64,000 nt of DNA from Streptomyces spirodelae (lineage in GTDB: Bacteria; Actinomycetota; Actinomycetes; Streptomycetales; Streptomycetaceae). The stretch's first letter is position 1. Every line of letters begins with the position of its first letter. A program made the translations under genes and the position numbers. The notes beneath the pieces are model-generated. The model had not been told where the DNA came from. It saw only the letters and a program-made list of their open reading frames with translations, and made no database searches. The stretch spans positions 1 to 64,000 of the forward strand of contig NZ_JAFFZN010000025.1 in the NCBI RefSeq assembly GCF_017676385.1. The letters run 5' to 3'. Below, in pieces: positions 19,659-28,052 of the stretch.

Positions 19659-19688
19659 TATCAGCACCTCTTGTATCAGCACCTCTTG
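19659..19688 (-). repeat. Perfect tandem duplication of 15 bp at a stop codon
   Basis: TATCAGCACCTCTTG occurs twice in tandem (19659-19673 and 19674-19688). The second copy contains the stop and last codons of the GH114-like gene, so the duplication has simply repeated the gene end just downstream. Confidence 0.85.
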
Positions 19689-20539
19689 TAGAGGTACCCG
19701 TCCTCACCTTCGGGCCTCACGTCCAGGTCCCGGCGGACGATCGACAGCCGCTCGCCCCAGTTGCGGCACGCCGCCGCCAGCCCCTTGGCCGTGTACTCCA
19801 CGTCCAGCACCCGGCCGTCGTACGCCTTCGCGTACTGCCCGCACTCCTTGTACTGCCCGCACTCCTCGGTCACCGCGAAGTCGAACCCCATCGCGGAGCG
19901 CCGCTCCAGCAGTTCCTGGCCGTTCTTCTGGCCGGCTGCCAGGCCGCTGCGGTGTGCGCGCCGGGTCAGCAGCGCGGCGAACTTCACGTTGTCGCCGCGC
20001 GTGAGGCGCTTGCCCGAGCGCTCGTAGGAGTCGAGGTTGTCCAGCTCGACCGCCTGGAACCCCTTCTCGGCGCAGCCCTCGATCCAGCGCCCGACGATAC
20101 GGGCCAGCGCCTTGCGGCGGGCGGCGGTACGGGTGTCGAGCAGCGCCTCGTTCCAGTCGGTGTCCATCACCGGCTCGCCGTCCGCGTCGTGCAGCACCAG
20201 GTCGGGGTGGTTCTCCTGCCACCAGTCCAGGGCGCTCGGCTGGGCCTGGAATCCGTTGACGTAGCAGATGCTGTACCGCCCGGCGGCCGGCTTGTCCGAG
20301 CGGTCCCTTGACACCACCCGTACGCCGTCGGGCGGGGTGTAGCCGCCGCCGATCTGGTAGTCGAAGCCCGCGTGCACCGGCGGCAGGGCGGGCCGGTCCG
20401 CCGTGGACGCGCGTTCGTGGTCCGGGGTGCCACCGTCCGGGCCGCCGCCGCACGCGGCGAGGGCAGCCACTGCGAGGAGGGCGGCGACGAGCGCGTGGAC
20501 CCGACGGCTGCGGGCTGCCGAGGCGACGGGCGTGGACAT
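19676..20539 (-). CDS. Secreted GH114-like lipoprotein (endo-alpha-1,4-polygalactosaminidase family)
   Basis: The 287-residue protein has a lipoprotein signal ending in LAAC (about residue 30) and a short Gly/Asp/Thr linker. A TIM-barrel of the GH114/TM1410 type follows, with FDYQIGGGYTPP, ICYVNGFQ, the GFQAVELDNLDSY acid pair and DFAVTEECGQY. GH114 enzymes cut galactosaminoglycans, so a cell-surface polysaccharide hydrolase is likely, but the substrate is inferred from family only. ATG 20539 has an AGGAG site. A short direct repeat (KECGQY/EECGQY) occurs at about residue 235. Confidence 0.82.
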   Translation of the reverse strand: MSTPVASAARSRRVHALVAALLAVAALAACGGGPDGGTPDHERASTADRPALPPVHAGFDYQIGGGYTPPDGVRVVSRDRSDKPAAGRYSICYVNGFQAQPSALDWWQENHPDLVLHDADGEPVMDTDWNEALLDTRTAARRKALARIVGRWIEGCAEKGFQAVELDNLDSYERSGKRLTRGDNVKFAALLTRRAHRSGLAAGQKNGQELLERRSAMGFDFAVTEECGQYKECGQYAKAYDGRVLDVEYTAKGLAAACRNWGERLSIVRRDLDVRPEGEDGYLYKRC

Positions 20540-20738
20540 GCGGGTGGCTCCTGACAGTGCGCGGAAGGCGCCGACCGCCCCCCTGCGCACAGCTTACGGA
20601 GCCGTTCCTGGCGGCTGAGCCCCTGGTCGGCGCGGTGGCGGGCACGGTCGTGGCCGAGGGCGCTACGAGCGATGCCCGCACGTCACCGTGCGGGGCAGAG
20701 GAGGACTGAGCCCTGGTCTCCGCTCGCCGGCGTCCCTC

Positions 20739-20804
20739 GTCCGCTATGGCGGGCGGAGGTGAGCCGCCGTAGCGGACGGGCCGTGTCTCCTTCCCAGGGA
20801 GGAG
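20739..20804. terminator. Two adjacent hairpins in the gap between divergent genes
   Basis: GTCCGCTA (20739-20746) pairs with TAGCGGAC (20770-20777), extended by GGCGG/CCGCC. GTCTCC pairs with GGAGAC around TCCC/GGGA at about 20783-20804. They lie in a 350-bp gap (20540-20895) that holds no gene and may be part of leader or insulator structure for the Clp-N gene. Confidence 0.4.
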
Positions 20805-20895
20805 ACGTCCGACCTCCGTGCCCACCTTTGGGGGGACGGGCATATGCCACGGCACGTTGATGAATTCTCACAGGTGCGTGTGATGTGGTGGTTCG

Positions 20896-21432
20896 GTGCA
20901 CAGCTCTACACCGCCCAGTCTCTCGGCCGAAGCGGGAGTCGACGCCGCCGTCGACCCGCAGGTCAGTGCTGCGCTGGCTGATGTGATCGCCACCGCGCGC
21001 CGCCGTGCGGCGCGGGACGGCGACCGGCAGATCGACACGGCGCACCTGCTGCACAGCCTGCTGGAGTCCGACGGCGGCACCTGGGAGCTGCTGGACGGCG
21101 GTGGCCCGCAGCTCGGCAAACTGCTCGGCTATCTCGTGCAGCGCAGCATCGGCTACGGCCTGCGCTGGCAGAGCACCGTGGAGGACTCCGGCGCCGTGCC
21201 CGCCGTATCCGACCAGCCCGGCGGTGTGCCCGGCTGGTCGCCCAGCGCGCAGGCGGCGCTGGAGCTCGCGGCGTACCGCGCCCGGCGGCTGTCCAAGGAG
21301 TGGACCGAGGGCGTCGACCTGTTCGCCGGGGTGGTGGCCGACCCGGAGTGCCGGGCGGTCGAGGTGCTGCGCCGCGCCGGAGTGGACGTGGCCCGGCTGG
21401 CCGGCCGGCTCGGGACGGGCGACGAGACCTGA
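20896..21432 (+). CDS. Clp N-terminal domain protein without ATPase
   Basis: The 178-residue protein contains two Clp-N repeats (about 20-85 and 110-170), with DTAHLLHSLLES and SAQAALELAAYRAR as signature stretches. The AAA+ modules of ClpC/ClpA are absent. Such stand-alone Clp-N proteins (ClpS-/ClpC-adaptor-like) are frequent in actinobacteria and may present substrates to, or compete with, ClpC1. The GTG start has no clear ribosome site. Hairpins lie upstream; the DMT transporter follows after 141 bp. Confidence 0.85.
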   Translation: MHSSTPPSLSAEAGVDAAVDPQVSAALADVIATARRRAARDGDRQIDTAHLLHSLLESDGGTWELLDGGGPQLGKLLGYLVQRSIGYGLRWQSTVEDSGAVPAVSDQPGGVPGWSPSAQAALELAAYRARRLSKEWTEGVDLFAGVVADPECRAVEVLRRAGVDVARLAGRLGTGDET

Positions 21433-21573
21433 GGCGGCGACACCTGCCCGGGGCTGCGATACCGGGCGCGGTGCTGATTGCAGCGCCGCTCGGGGCGCCG
21501 ATCGCAAAGCGTCAACCTCAATGTCAGGGGTCTCGGGGATGACACTCCTGTCGTCCGCTGAGATGATGCGGCG

Positions 21574-22620
21574 ATGCGAACCGACTCGTCCGCCATGGAC
21601 GTCTCCCGCGCCCGGACCTCGGGCCTCGTGCTCGCCCTGGTCTCAGCCTGCGCGTTCGGCAGCTCGGGCGTCGCGGCGAAGCCGCTCATCGAGGCGGGTC
21701 TGGAACCTCTGCACGTCACATGGCTGCGGGCCACGGGCGCTGCGCTGGTGCTGCTGCCGCTCGCCTGGCGGCACCGCGCCCTGGTGCGGGAGCGGCCATG
21801 GCTGCTGCTGGGTTTCGGGCTGCTGGCGGTCGCTGGGGTGCAGGCTTTCTACTTCACCGCGCTCTCCCGTATCCCGGTCGGTGTCGCGCTGCTGATCGAA
21901 TATCTCGCCCCGGCCCTGGTCCTGCTGTGGGTGCGGTTCGTCCAGCGCCGTGCGGTGACCCGGGCCGCCGCCGTCGGCATGGTGCTGGCGGTCGGCGGCC
22001 TCAGCTGTGTCGTCGAGGTATGGGCCGGGCTCCGGCTGGACGGACTCGGGCTGCTGCTGGCGCTGGGGGCGGCCTGCTGCCAGGTGGGCTACTTCGTACT
22101 CGCCGACCACGGCAGCACGGCCGAGGAGGGCGATACGGCCAAGCCGCCCGCCGACCCGATGGGGGTCATCGCCTACGGGTTGCTGTTCGGTGCGCTGGCG
22201 CTGACCGTCGTCGCCAGGCCGTGGGGCACCGACTGGTCGGTGCTGACCGGGAAGGCCACCCTGCACGGAACGCAGGTGCACGGGCTGGGACTGCTGGTCT
22301 GGATCGTGCTGGTGGCCACCGCCACCGCGTATCTGACCGGGGTGGTCGCGGTGCGGCGGCTCTCACCGGCGGTGGCGGGTGTGGTGGCCTGTCTGGAGGC
22401 CGTCGTCGCGACGGTGCTCGCCTGGGTGCTGCTCGGGGAGCACTTGAGCGCCGTCCAACTGGTGGGCGGCGTCGTGGTGCTGCTCGGTGCCTTCATCGCG
22501 CAGCGCTCCACGCCCAAGGCGCGGAGCGGCGAGGCCGCGACCGAAGGCTGCGCGGACCCCGCGGGTGCCGGTACCGCACCCGGAACCGGCGGTGCGGCGG
22601 AGGACGTCAGCGCGCGGTGA
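21574..22620 (+). CDS. EamA/DMT family exporter
   Basis: The 348-residue protein has about ten membrane helices in two EamA repeats (about 15-150 and 180-305), starting with SGLVLALVSACAFGSSGVAAKPL and including the typical E in PVGVALLIEYLAPALV. The C-terminus is a charged cytosolic tail of about 45 residues. DMT exporters of this kind move amino acids, purines or drugs outward; the substrate is unknown. It converges with the PNPOx-like gene and overlaps it by 14 bp. Confidence 0.87.
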   Translation: MRTDSSAMDVSRARTSGLVLALVSACAFGSSGVAAKPLIEAGLEPLHVTWLRATGAALVLLPLAWRHRALVRERPWLLLGFGLLAVAGVQAFYFTALSRIPVGVALLIEYLAPALVLLWVRFVQRRAVTRAAAVGMVLAVGGLSCVVEVWAGLRLDGLGLLLALGAACCQVGYFVLADHGSTAEEGDTAKPPADPMGVIAYGLLFGALALTVVARPWGTDWSVLTGKATLHGTQVHGLGLLVWIVLVATATAYLTGVVAVRRLSPAVAGVVACLEAVVATVLAWVLLGEHLSAVQLVGGVVVLLGAFIAQRSTPKARSGEAATEGCADPAGAGTAPGTGGAAEDVSAR

Positions 22621-23281
22621 GGTAACCGGGGACGGGGGTGCCGGGTGCCAGGTCGTCCGCCGGTATCGGCGTGCCGTAGACGGGGGAGACGGGCAGAACG
22701 CCGCTCCAGTACGGCAGGCCGAGGTCTTCGGGCTCGTCGTTGGGTCCGCCCGCGCGGGACTTGACCGACACCTCCTCCAGGCCGACGCGTACGACCGCGG
22801 TCGCGGCCAGTTCCTTCGGGTCGGCCCTGCGCGAGTCGGCCGCCCGGCCCGGGATGGCGTTGTCCACGATGGCGTCCAGCGCCATCAGCCGCTCCTGGTG
22901 GTCCGTCACCTGGTGGGCGAGGCCGTGTACCACCACCGAGCGATAGTTGACGGAGTGGTGGAAGGCGGACTTGGCCAGCACCAGCCCGTCCAGGTGGGTC
23001 ACCGTGACGCACACCGGCATCCCGCCGTCCTCCCGGCCCGCCTCGCGCAGCGGCCGGGACCCCGTGGAGCCGTGCACATACAGCCGGTCGCCCACCCGTG
23101 CGTACAGCGTGGGCAGGACGACGGGCGCACCGTCGCGGACGAAGGCGAGGTGGCACAGGTAGCCGTCGTCCAGCACGGCGTGCACCGACGCGCGGTCGTA
23201 CGACATGCGGTCGCGAGCCCTGCTGCCGGTGGTGCGCGGGGTCCGGGGATAGGTGTCCGCACCGGAGGGCGAGTCGGTCAT
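22607..23281 (-). CDS. Pyridoxamine 5'-phosphate oxidase-like flavoprotein
   Basis: The 224-residue split-barrel protein shows LCHLAFVRDGAPVVLPTLYARVG near the N-terminus and HSVNYRSVVVHG in the middle, both typical of the FMN-binding PNPOx-like group. It lacks the full classical PdxH signature, so it may use FMN or F420 on another substrate. ATG 23281 has AAAGGAG immediately upstream. It is divergent from a MocR regulator and shares the 35-bp control region with it, which suggests MocR control and a link to vitamin B6. Confidence 0.82.
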   Translation of the reverse strand: MTDSPSGADTYPRTPRTTGSRARDRMSYDRASVHAVLDDGYLCHLAFVRDGAPVVLPTLYARVGDRLYVHGSTGSRPLREAGREDGGMPVCVTVTHLDGLVLAKSAFHHSVNYRSVVVHGLAHQVTDHQERLMALDAIVDNAIPGRAADSRRADPKELAATAVVRVGLEEVSVKSRAGGPNDEPEDLGLPYWSGVLPVSPVYGTPIPADDLAPGTPVPGYLTAR

Positions 23282-23320
23282 TTGCACTCCTTTTGAACTA
23301 GTGCATAATCTTGTTTGTGC
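23282..23320 (+). promoter_or_regulatory. Divergent control region between PNPOx-like and MocR genes
   Basis: For the MocR gene, TTGCAC (23282-23287) and CATAAT (23304-23309) are 16 bp apart and place the mRNA start at GTG 23317. The imperfect half-sites CTAGTGCA (23298-23305) and the inverse of TGTGCTAG (23315-23322) flank the -10 and could be the MocR operator. Confidence 0.6.
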
Positions 23321-24648
23321 TAGGAGACTACCGGATCAAAGGCCGGGGCGCAGCAGAGATCGCCGACAGCGTGGAGCACGGCGTCGGCAGCGGCGCCCTG
23401 CCGCCGGGCGAACCGCTGCCACCCCTGCGGGAGTTGGCGGCCGAACTGGGTGTGAACCCGAACACCGTCGCGGCGGCTTACCGCACACTCCGCGACCGCG
23501 GCGTCATCGAGACCGCCGGCCGACGGGGCAGCCGTGTGCGGCAGCGACCGGCCACCGCGCCGCGCGAAGCCGTTCGGGTCGAGCCGCCCGTCGGCGGCGT
23601 GGACCTCTCCACGGGCAATCCCGATCCCGCGCTGCTCCCTTCCCTCACCGAAGCCCTCGCCGTCTCGGCCGACCTGGCGGCACGCGCCCCGGTGCTCTAC
23701 GGCGCCCCGGACGCCGACCCGCGGTTCGCGGCCCTGGCCCGGGAGGCGCTGGAGGCCGACGGGGTGCGGGCCGGGCCGCTCGCCGTCACCTCCGGTTCGC
23801 TCGACGCCATCGAACGCGTGCTGTCGACACACCTGCGGCCCGGCGACGCCGTCGCCGTCGAGGACCCCGGCTGGGGCTCCCTGCTCGACCTCGTCCCGGC
23901 GCTCGGGCTGCGCCCGCTCCCGGTGCCCGTGGACGACGACGGGCCGCTCCCCGCCGAGCTGGAGGGCGCGCTCGGCCGGGGGGCGCGCGCCGCAATCGTC
24001 ACCGCCCGCGCGCAGAACCCGACAGGCGCCGCCGTCTCGGCGGCGCGCGCCCGCGAACTGCGCACCGTGCTGGCGGCACACCCCGGAACGGTGCTGATCG
24101 AGGACGACCACGGCCACGGCATCGTCGACCTCCCGCTGCATTCCCTCGCGGGCACCACCAGCCGGTGGGCGCTGGTGCGCTCCACGGCCAAGGCGTACGG
24201 GCCCGATCTGCGGCTGGCCGTACTGACGGGTGACTCGCTCACCGTCGACCGGGTACGCGGCCGCCAGCGGCTGGGCCCCGGCTGGGTCAGCCACCTGCTG
24301 CAGCGTGCCGTCGCGCACCTGTGGGAGACCGGCGCTGCCGACCCGGCGCGGGTGGCCGCCGCGTACGGTGCCCGCCGGACCGCACTGGTGGACGCGCTGA
24401 CGGCGCGGGGCGTCCCGGCGCGAGGACGCAGCGGTATGAATGTGTGGGTGCCCGTGCGGGACGAGACCGGACCGGTGGCGCGGCTGCTCCAGACGGGCTG
24501 GGCGGCGGCACCCGGCGCCCGCTTCCGGCTCGCCTCGCCGCCGGGGTTGCGGCTGACCGTCTCACCGCTGTCCCCGGCCGACATCGAGTGCCTCGCCGAC
24601 GACGTCGCCGCGGCGCTGCGCCCGGCGGAGGCTGCGCGGTACGACTGA
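23317..24648 (+). CDS. MocR family regulator with aminotransferase domain
   Basis: The 443-residue protein has an N-terminal GntR-type winged helix (about 5-75; ELAAELGVNPNTVAAAYRTL) joined to a type-I aminotransferase fold with AQNPTGAAVS and a PLP-lysine region STAKAYGPD (lysine near 293). MocR/PdxR proteins sense PLP or amino-PLP adducts and control vitamin B6 or amine genes. Here the divergent PNPOx-like gene is the obvious target. The leaderless GTG 23317 gives VLGDYRI, the usual family start; TTG 23311 is less likely. Confidence 0.9.
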   Translation: MLGDYRIKGRGAAEIADSVEHGVGSGALPPGEPLPPLRELAAELGVNPNTVAAAYRTLRDRGVIETAGRRGSRVRQRPATAPREAVRVEPPVGGVDLSTGNPDPALLPSLTEALAVSADLAARAPVLYGAPDADPRFAALAREALEADGVRAGPLAVTSGSLDAIERVLSTHLRPGDAVAVEDPGWGSLLDLVPALGLRPLPVPVDDDGPLPAELEGALGRGARAAIVTARAQNPTGAAVSAARARELRTVLAAHPGTVLIEDDHGHGIVDLPLHSLAGTTSRWALVRSTAKAYGPDLRLAVLTGDSLTVDRVRGRQRLGPGWVSHLLQRAVAHLWETGAADPARVAAAYGARRTALVDALTARGVPARGRSGMNVWVPVRDETGPVARLLQTGWAAAPGARFRLASPPGLRLTVSPLSPADIECLADDVAAALRPAEAARYD

Positions 24649-24699
24649 CGCCGGGACGGTCAGGGGCGGGGGCCGGGGGCCACCGCCCGGGCGGCCGGT

Positions 24700-25161
24700 T
24701 CACAGTTTGCGGAAGTCCCAGGAGACCACCGACTCGGGGGCCAGCCTCAGCCAGGCGTGCCGTCCGTCGTACGGCATCCGGTCCATGCCGAAGTACTTGG
24801 CCGGGAACAGCCGCTCCACCTCATAGAGTTCCGGACACGGCTCGCCCGTGCGCGGGGCCTCGCCGACGAACTCGGCGCGGCCGGACAGCTCGACCCCGCG
24901 CAGCTCCCCGTACTCCTCGCCGTCGTCCACCAGCACGGCCAGCCGCGGATCGTGGCGCAGCTGCGCCCATCTCCTGCTGCGGGTGAGCGAGTACATCCAC
25001 AGCGCCCGGCCGTCCCAGCAGAACCACAGCGCGCCCACATGGGGCGCGCCCCGCCGGCCGACCGTGGCGACCCGGCAGGTGCGCCGGGTGCGCAGGAAAG
25101 CGTCCCGCTCCTGCGGCGTCATCATGATCCGGCGACCCCGCCGCTGCTGTACGTCGGCCAT
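24700..25161 (-). CDS. PNPOx/F420-type split-barrel protein
   Basis: The 153-residue protein has the small split-barrel fold: CRVATVGRRGAPHVGALWFCWDGRALWMY then DPRLAVLVDDGEEYGELRGVELSGRAEFVG (segments about 28-57 and 70-100). Such proteins bind FMN, F420 or haem and are often oxidoreductases of unknown substrate in actinobacteria. It is transcribed toward the MocR gene end. ATG 25161 is close to AGAGGAC; MMTPQERDAF inside the frame is a possible later start. Confidence 0.82.
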   Translation of the reverse strand: MADVQQRRGRRIMMTPQERDAFLRTRRTCRVATVGRRGAPHVGALWFCWDGRALWMYSLTRSRRWAQLRHDPRLAVLVDDGEEYGELRGVELSGRAEFVGEAPRTGEPCPELYEVERLFPAKYFGMDRMPYDGRHAWLRLAPESVVSWDFRKL

Positions 25162-25354
25162 CTGTCCTCTTTCGTCGAGGCGAGTCGGTCTGACCGGTTG
25201 CTCATGACTGATTGACCGTCAGAAAACTATGAAGGGTCTTCTCGTGTCGCGCAATGCTCCCTATCCTGCGGGCGCTTCTCCTGCTGAGTGCTCCCGACTG
25301 TTCGCCCGCTGGGTGCTCCCACTGATGGTGTTCCGACGACGGAAGGGAGGGCGC

Positions 25355-25984
25355 ATGTCCTCGCCCGACCCGCTCGCCGCCCAACTCGCCCCCGCCTCCA
25401 CAGCGCTGCTGACCGTCGAATGCCAGCGAGGCGTGGTCGGCGCCGACAGCGCCCTGCCCGAACTCGCCCACCAGGTACGGAGCACGGGAGTGCTGGACCG
25501 TATCGCGGAGCTGACCGCCACGGCGCACCGGGCGGGCGTACAGGTCCTGCACGCCCTCGCCGAGCGCCGCCCGGACGGCAGGGGCGCCAACCGCAACGCG
25601 CGGCTCTTCCGCGCCGCCGAACGGCTGCCGGTACGGCAGTTGGCGGGCTCGTCCGCCGTACAGGTCGCCGAGCCCGTCCCGGTCGCGGAGGAGGACCTGG
25701 TCGTGCGACGGCTGCACGGCCTCTCGCCGCTCGCCGGCACCGACGTGGACGCCCTGCTGCGCAACCTCGGCGTGCGTACGCTCGTCGTCACGGGCGTCTC
25801 GGCGAATGTGGCGGTGCCGAACGCCGTCTTCGACGCGGTCAACCTCGGCTACACCGCTGTGGTGCCCGCCGACGCCATCGCCGGCGTCCCCGCCGACTAC
25901 ACGGCTGCGATGATCCGGCACACGCTGGCGCTCGTCGCGACGGTCACGACCGCCGACGAGGTGCGGGCACGCTGGACGGACTGA
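25355..25984 (+). CDS. Isochorismatase-like hydrolase lacking the usual cysteine
   Basis: The 209-residue protein has the isochorismatase fold. The first catalytic position reads TVECQRG, with E where D is usual, and the loop that normally holds the nucleophile (GVxTDxCV) reads GVSANVAVPN, so the cysteine is replaced. LVVRRLHG keeps the region of the catalytic lysine, here possibly changed. The protein may use a cysteine-free mechanism like true isochorismatases, or be non-catalytic. ATG 25355 is preceded by GGAAGGGAGG. The 25162-25354 gap has a low-GC stretch near 25200-25240, probably promoters. Confidence 0.82.
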   Translation: MSSPDPLAAQLAPASTALLTVECQRGVVGADSALPELAHQVRSTGVLDRIAELTATAHRAGVQVLHALAERRPDGRGANRNARLFRAAERLPVRQLAGSSAVQVAEPVPVAEEDLVVRRLHGLSPLAGTDVDALLRNLGVRTLVVTGVSANVAVPNAVFDAVNLGYTAVVPADAIAGVPADYTAAMIRHTLALVATVTTADEVRARWTD

Positions 25985-26028
25985 CCCGCCGCGTCCGCCA
26001 TCATGCCTCCCGGCAGACGGGCTCCGAA

Positions 26029-26478
26029 CTACACGGTGGTGTAGCAGTAGGAGACGAGGGTCTTGCCCGGCTTCGCCTTGGTGACTTTCTGCTTCACGAC
26101 CTTGCCGTTGACGAGTACCTGGCAGCCGATTTCCGCCTTGGGTTCCGAGGACGACGTCTGCATGTTCACCATGCGGCCAGACTCCAGCTTGAACTTCTTC
26201 GACCAGGGCGTCTTGATCCCGTCGATGTCCAGGTCCTCCCTGTCGACTCCCTTCCCGAGGACGCCCGGAACATAGACGTTTGCCGGGGAGTCGCCGGTCA
26301 CCTTGATCTCGACGGTCACTGTGCCGTCGCCGCCGTCCGCTTTCGCATCGCTGCCACCGCTGCTGCTACTGCCGCCGCCACGCGCGGACTTCTTGCTGCC
26401 GTCACCGTCATCGGAGCAGCCCGCCAGCAACAGTGCTGTCGCGGAGAGAAGGCAGGCCGCGGCCCTGTGAATACGCAT
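26029..26478 (-). CDS. MmpS-like lipoprotein
   Basis: The 149-residue protein has a lipoprotein signal ending in LLAGC (C21), a Ser/Gly/Lys linker, and a C-terminal domain of about 95 residues. The domain's pattern V-x-G-D...TPW...F and E-I-G-C-Q-V-L-V-N-G-K-V-V, ending in a second cysteine, resembles the C-terminal domain of MmpS proteins. Those partner MmpL exporters in mycobacteria. No MmpL gene is in the window, so this may be a stand-alone surface protein. The two C-terminal cysteines could form a disulfide. Confidence 0.72.
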   Translation of the reverse strand: MRIHRAAACLLSATALLLAGCSDDGDGSKKSARGGGSSSSGGSDAKADGGDGTVTVEIKVTGDSPANVYVPGVLGKGVDREDLDIDGIKTPWSKKFKLESGRMVNMQTSSSEPKAEIGCQVLVNGKVVKQKVTKAKPGKTLVSYCYTTV

Positions 26479-26640
26479 GGCGGGAATCGTGGCACGGGGA
26501 GATCACCGATGCCGGTGAATCCGGGAAAGTACTCCGCAGAACATCCCCACTGACCTGGGGATTCCCGCGGTGTTGCCCCGCCCTCGCGGCAGGATGCCCG
26601 CCCTTACGACGCCGCCACCGGGGGCGGGCAGGCGGACAGG

Positions 26641-27258
26641 TCACAAGCTTGCCAGCAGATCATCGAGCGGAGTCGGCACCTGCCCGGGGGCCAGGGCATC
26701 CACGAGGAGGTGGCCGTAGCGGATCTTGCGGCCTTTCTTCGTACCGAGGAACCGCCGCAGCTGCTGCTGCCGGGGCCGACCGTGCTGTGCGGGCTGGCGG
26801 ACGAAGGTCTGCCAGGCGCGGAGGTCGCCCTCCGCTCGGATGATCTCCTCCACTTCCGCGGCGCCCAGGGCACGGATGAGCTCGTCCTCCAGGTCGGCCA
26901 CGCATACGAAGAAACCCCGCTGTGGCACCCGTGCACGTCTCAGCCCCCGGTCGTAGAAGCCCTGTTCGCCCTCGTCGCACAGCCCCGTCAGACGCAGGCC
27001 GAGGCCGGGCGGTCCGAGGATTTCGGCGTACCGGCCGACGCTCATCGCCCCGCCCATCGGTACGACGCACACCCCCTCGGCGGCCAGGTCCCGCCCCCGC
27101 CGCGCGGCCAGCGTCTCAACGGCGGCGAAGTCGCTCGCTCCCTCCAGCAGCACGGCCGTCCGCACCCCGAGCCGCTCGGCCAACTCGCCGGCCGGCCCGC
27201 CGGAACCACCGCTCGCCCAGCCACCGACCGCGTCCCGGAACGCCCCCATGTCCGCCAT
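26641..27258 (-). CDS. Stand-alone TOPRIM (OLD-like) domain protein
   Basis: The 205-residue protein carries a TOPRIM domain at about 30-130: VLLEGASDFAAVETLA with the conserved glutamate, VVPMGGAMSVGRYAEIL, and LCDEGEQGFY in place of the usual DxD strand. This is the nuclease module found at the C-terminus of OLD-family ATP-dependent endonucleases, here without the ABC ATPase. The C-terminal part has basic helices and no recognisable domain. ATG 27258 follows a GGAGGGAGGG stretch. A role in DNA or RNA cleavage is inferred from the fold only. Confidence 0.75.
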   Translation of the reverse strand: MADMGAFRDAVGGWASGGSGGPAGELAERLGVRTAVLLEGASDFAAVETLAARRGRDLAAEGVCVVPMGGAMSVGRYAEILGPPGLGLRLTGLCDEGEQGFYDRGLRRARVPQRGFFVCVADLEDELIRALGAAEVEEIIRAEGDLRAWQTFVRQPAQHGRPRQQQLRRFLGTKKGRKIRYGHLLVDALAPGQVPTPLDDLLASL

Positions 27259-27358
27259 GCGCCAAGTCTGCCCTCCCTCCTCACACCCGGCACCCGATAT
27301 TCGACTGCTCCCTGTACGGCCCAACTGCACGGCCCGTGCCCGCTGCTGCGACCCGCGC

Positions 27359-28030
27359 TCACGGCGTGGGACCGGCCAGCGCGCCCACGCGTTCGGCTGT
27401 GCTGCGGGCCCAGCGGGTGGAGCCGATTGCGCCGAGGGCCACGATGTTCGCGCCGAGTGCGAGGGTCATCCACCACACGCCGTGCGCCGAGCCTGTGAAC
27501 GCCGTTCCGCCGCGTGCGATCTGCGGTCCGATCACTGTGCCGGATATCGCGACGCCCAGCGTGGTGCCGGCCTGGCGGCCGGTGGACGCCAGGGAGCCGG
27601 CCAGCCCGGCCATCGAGCGGGGCATCCCGGAGATCGCCGAGTTGCTGATCGGCGGGTTGACAGCACCGAGGAAGACGCCGAACAGCAGGTAGACCGCCAG
27701 CACGGCCGGGAGGGGGGTGTCCGGCCGCAGTGTGAGTGACACGCCGCCGCCGAGGGCCAGGACGCTCCCGGCCGCCACCAGCGGCAGCCGCGGGCCGCGC
27801 CCGCCGACCATCCGCCCGGCGAGCGGGGAGACCACCACGACCGGCAGCCCGACCGGCAGCGGGCACAGCCCCGCCGCCACGGGCGGCAGCCCGCGTACGT
27901 CCTGCAGGTACTGGGTGGTCACGAACAAGAACGCGCCGAAGCCGCACAGGGCGCACAGCGCCGCCACGATCGCCGAACTGAACGGCACGCTGCGGAAGAG
28001 ACGCAGCTCCAGAAGCGGGTCGGTACGGCG
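27359..28030 (-). pseudogene. 5'-truncated DHA2-type MFS drug exporter
   Basis: The reading frame encodes the C-terminal half of a 14-helix EmrB/QacA-type exporter, from RRTDPLLELRLFRS (normally after helix 7) through GLPPVAAGLCPLPVG, AVNPPISNSAISGMP and GRQAGTTLGVAISG to a normal end. Everything N-terminal of that, roughly 230 residues and seven helices, is missing. Upstream of 28030 the frame runs into sequence belonging to a MerR gene on the other strand. An intact gene would be about 470 residues. Confidence 0.8.
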
Positions 28031-28052
28031 CGAGGACCGCACGAGCGGCGGC

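Noticed and set aside
20960..20970. GTCAGTGCTG inside the Clp-N gene as a damage promoter
   Set aside because: It lacks the TTG/CTG part, is in coding sequence and has no spaced -10.
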